A DNA stretch of 33,516 bases from Candidatus Poribacteria bacterium. GTDB lineage: Bacteria; Poribacteria; WGA-4E; WGA-3G. The notes under the pieces were generated by a model. That model saw nothing but the letters and a program-made list of their open reading frames with translations. It did no database searches and was not told the origin of the DNA. Every line of letters begins with the position of its first letter. The first letter of the stretch is position 1. Location of the stretch: contig JAJDXV010000116.1 of the NCBI GenBank assembly GCA_022823085.1, positions 1-33,516 of the forward strand, in the 5' to 3' direction. A program made the translations under genes and the position numbers. Positions 31,458 to 33,516 of the stretch are shown in pieces.

Positions 31458-32510
31458 TTAGAGCGGGAACGTAACGCGTCGTCCCTCTCGCGCGGAACGG
31501 TACGCACCCAATACCATCTCCACCGTGACCCTGCCATCTTCCACCGTAACATCGGGTTCCGTGTCGTTCTTCAAGCAATCAATAAACGGACGCGGCACGC
31601 CAGCGATCCGTTCGCCATGACCAGCCGGTATCGGAATACCTAAGTCCTTCCACGACGGTTCATCGCGTGTATACAACTTAACTGCAACAGCATCTGGCGG
31701 ACGCGGAATATTACACGACGGCGCGTCGCCGTAGTTCTGTATCACCACACCTTGGTCGCCGTAGATTTCGGTCGTATTTTCACCCGCGAGTGTTACAGAA
31801 GTATTCAACAAAATCGCCATCTCACCACCCGCAAACCTATAGACTGCTAACCCTGTGTCGTCGGGTGCGACATCCGTCAAAATGTTATCAATTTCGGCGA
31901 TAACGCTCGTCGGTTTGCCGAGCATCCAATAGATAAAATCGGTTGCATGCGAGGCGTCGTCCATGAACATCCCCATATTCTTCTCAGGGTCGATATGCCA
32001 GCGACTGGCACCTGTCACGAAGGCTTCGCTAAACAACGCATTGATACAGTGTCGGCGGCGCAGCACACCGATTTTACCGAGCACGCCGCTGTCAATGAGT
32101 TCTTTCATTGCAATGTTCGCCGGATCGCGTCGCATCTGGTACCCCATCATAAACTTAACACCGGTTTTCTGGACGACCGCCGCAATCCGATCACAATCCG
32201 CCAACGTCAGTGCCATCGGTTTCTGACAGAGGATATGCTTCCCTTCCGATGCTGCCGCCGCTACCATCTCGGCGTGCCCATTCGTTTCGTTGGTCACAAT
32301 CACAGCGTCAATCTCAGGATGCGTGACAACATCTTCGAGGTACGGTGAATAATCCATGCCGTATTGTGACGCGGCGGCTTCACCGCGTTCAACGTTATCG
32401 TCCCAACAGGCGACGAGTCGGACATCCTCAAACGTCTGCATCCGGTTGCAGTAGGCGTTGGCGTGTCCGTGTGCAAAACTTATGATACCGATCCCAATCT
32501 GTGTTTCCAT
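31458..32510 (-). CDS. Gfo/Idh/MocA family oxidoreductase
   Basis: The 350-residue protein has a Rossmann start (I-G-I-G-I-I-S-F-A-H-G-H), a D-A-V-I-V-T-N segment, and C-Q-K-P-M-A-L in the position of the family E-K-P catalytic lysine. A second half is alpha/beta (G-A-S-R-W-H-I-D-P, M-F-M-D-D-A-S-H-A-T-D). Members oxidise sugars or inositols with NAD(P). The gene follows the PIN toxin by four bases, so they may share a transcript, though the functional link is doubtful. Confidence 0.87.
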   Translation of the reverse strand: METQIGIGIISFAHGHANAYCNRMQTFEDVRLVACWDDNVERGEAAASQYGMDYSPYLEDVVTHPEIDAVIVTNETNGHAEMVAAAASEGKHILCQKPMALTLADCDRIAAVVQKTGVKFMMGYQMRRDPANIAMKELIDSGVLGKIGVLRRRHCINALFSEAFVTGASRWHIDPEKNMGMFMDDASHATDFIYWMLGKPTSVIAEIDNILTDVAPDDTGLAVYRFAGGEMAILLNTSVTLAGENTTEIYGDQGVVIQNYGDAPSCNIPRPPDAVAVKLYTRDEPSWKDLGIPIPAGHGERIAGVPRPFIDCLKNDTEPDVTVEDGRVTVEMVLGAYRSAREGRRVTFPL

Positions 32511-32514
32511 TATG

Positions 32515-33012
32515 TTAATCTATCCAATCTGTGAGTTTTTGTTGTGAATCTGTTTCGGGGTTGAAAATTTGCAAGCCTTCTGCCTGAGCTGCTCGGAGAA
32601 GGCGTTGGTCTGAGGCGACGAGCACCAACCTATCGCCTGTACTGCGAAGTCCTGTCGCGGTGTCTAACGCGGAACGTAAAACCATTGCATCTACACTATT
32701 GAGTGAATGCGTTTCAATCAAACGCATTGCGTTCCAAACAAGTGAATCTGGAACTGGGATTTTCCTAAAACTTGATTGATTATTAATGATTTCATGTTCT
32801 AAATGTCCAATCGCTTGAGTAAATTCATCAATAGTGATGCGACCGTCATTCTTTTTACGGATACAGATCCAAAAGACCTCTATTGCACCAATTGTTAAAC
32901 ACAAAAAACGTGCTAAAGGTACATTGCGAAAAAGAAAGAGCATTTTATCACTGCCAGATTCACGAGTATACCGTTTAGCGAGCGCGCTGGCATCGAAATA
33001 GAAATGGTACAA
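32515..33012 (-). CDS. PIN-domain toxin-like ribonuclease (VapC type)
   Basis: The start is TTG at 33012 (GGGAG upstream). The 165 residues have the PIN acidic set: Asp7 in Y-F-D-A-S-A-L-A-K-R-Y, Glu45 in I-G-A-I-E-V-F-W, Asp108 in S-L-N-S-V-D-A-M-V-L and Asp135 in V-A-S-D-Q-R-L. VapC toxins cut RNA with Mg ions. The 105-residue gene upstream ends two bases before, in the antitoxin position, but it resembles no standard antitoxin. Confidence 0.83.
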   Translation of the reverse strand: MYHFYFDASALAKRYTRESGSDKMLFLFRNVPLARFLCLTIGAIEVFWICIRKKNDGRITIDEFTQAIGHLEHEIINNQSSFRKIPVPDSLVWNAMRLIETHSLNSVDAMVLRSALDTATGLRSTGDRLVLVASDQRLLRAAQAEGLQIFNPETDSQQKLTDWID

Positions 33013-33014
33013 TG

Positions 33015-33332
33015 TTACTTCTCCCGTTCTTTGATAATTGCGCGGCTAAATTCGTTGTCCTCAGCACGAATACCGTGTTGTCTCATACTCTCATGAAGTT
33101 CTTCGATCGGTCTGAGTTCAAAATCTTCAGAGATTCCCATCTTCTTGAATATTTCTGCAATCACTTTCGTACCGATATTATCATCTTGATTGCTGTCTTG
33201 GACTTCAAAATCCTTTGGTGTATCTGTTGTCACTTCCTCAACGGCTGCAGAGCGTTTCTGATTCATCTCCGCGACGGTCTTTTCTAACCGATCTAAACGT
33301 TGGGCAATATCTTCAAGTGTCTCTTTTTCCAT
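33015..33332 (-). CDS. Small coiled-coil protein in antitoxin position
   Basis: The ATG follows AAGGAGTTTTACG. The 105-residue acidic protein starts with a coiled coil (I-A-Q-R-L-D-R-L-E-K-T-V-A-E-M) and has a flexible middle and a C-terminal helix region (E-L-R-P-I-E-E-L-H-E-S-M-R-Q). It has no visible ribbon-helix-helix, AbrB or HTH fold of standard VapB. Position two bases before the PIN gene suggests it may be the cognate antitoxin, but this is inferred. Confidence 0.6.
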   Translation of the reverse strand: MEKETLEDIAQRLDRLEKTVAEMNQKRSAAVEEVTTDTPKDFEVQDSNQDDNIGTKVIAEIFKKMGISEDFELRPIEELHESMRQHGIRAEDNEFSRAIIKEREK

Positions 33333-33376
33333 CGTAAAACTCCTTCATTTTTGATTTTTGTATGTATGTATTAGGA

Positions 33377-33516
33377 TACTATAGTTTGGACAGTTTGCTA
33401 AGTTTAGGAGTTATGAAAAGTTGGCAGTGTTCTCCCGTTAGAGCTCCCGAACAGATGTTAGGATTGGCTTCTAAACCTGTTTTTGGGTCTCTATTGTGTT
33501 AGAAACGACTGCTTTT
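33377..33516 (+). mobile_element. MITE-like element, family 1, copy 3 (left end, cut by the window)
   Basis: TACTATAGTTTGGACAGTTT at 33377-33396 matches the end of the elements at 6103 and 16955. The other end would be outside the window. The rest of the window to 33516 has no gene. Confidence 0.5.

Overview
The window looks like chromosome from an uncultured bacterium in or near Candidatus Poribacteria. This is an inference from style, not from a marker gene: large secreted WD40-propeller proteins, dockerin-like and FlgD/sorting-like C-termini, a TolB-like propeller, sugar-phosphate isomerase and Gfo/Idh/MocA enzymes, many short palindromic or MITE-like repeats, and moderate GC. No rRNA or tRNA gene was seen.

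Layout. 1-8.3 kb: the edge of a possible IS630-type transposase gene, then two secreted 14-blade WD40 proteins (one fused to a metzincin protease, a dockerin pair and a sorting-like tail). Between them lie a duplicated-half membrane protein, a small gene broken by an amber stop and a frameshift, and an NTF2-like lipoprotein-like gene whose stop codon comes from a MITE-like end. 8.3-9.1 kb: an orphan CRISPR array (4 repeats, 3 spacers). Its probable leader promoter is separated from it by a 143-bp MITE flanked by a perfect 10-bp target duplication.

9.3-13.2 kb: a sigma-factor locus. A sigma-28-like factor with an N-terminal cysteine cluster, a secreted protein, a TolB-like propeller, a membrane-anchored GIDPYTFL protein and a STAS-domain protein share three copies of one promoter-like motif (TAAAsTTT, 14-nt gap from TAAA, wCGyATAT). 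This resembles sigma-28/sigma-D promoters and suggests an autoregulated regulon, perhaps with partner-switching control through the STAS protein. It is the best candidate in the window for an undescribed system.

13.2-16.6 kb (minus strand): a GIDPYTFL paralogue with a small secreted partner, then a translationally coupled three-gene cassette. The cassette encodes a small helical protein, a stand-alone DUF4268-like protein, and a winged-helix/GIY-YIG-like/DUF4268-like protein, and looks like a nuclease or defence module. 16.9-19.6 kb: a decaying accessory patch with MITEs, a truncated tyrosine recombinase, a frameshifted small gene and small orphan ORFs.

19.7-33.4 kb: mostly housekeeping and metabolism. 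coaE; a molybdate ABC operon (modA, modB, an extra acidic membrane protein with GGGFD repeats, modC) with its own promoter; a sugar-phosphate isomerase; a putative nuclease-like protein; a cysteine-synthase-family enzyme; a DUF1015 protein; an alpha/beta hydrolase; a CinA-like protein without its amidase domain; infA with a long N-terminal extension; a coiled-coil J-domain protein; a short-chain dehydrogenase; and a minus-strand operon of antitoxin-like protein, PIN toxin and Gfo/Idh/MocA oxidoreductase. A third MITE end closes the window.
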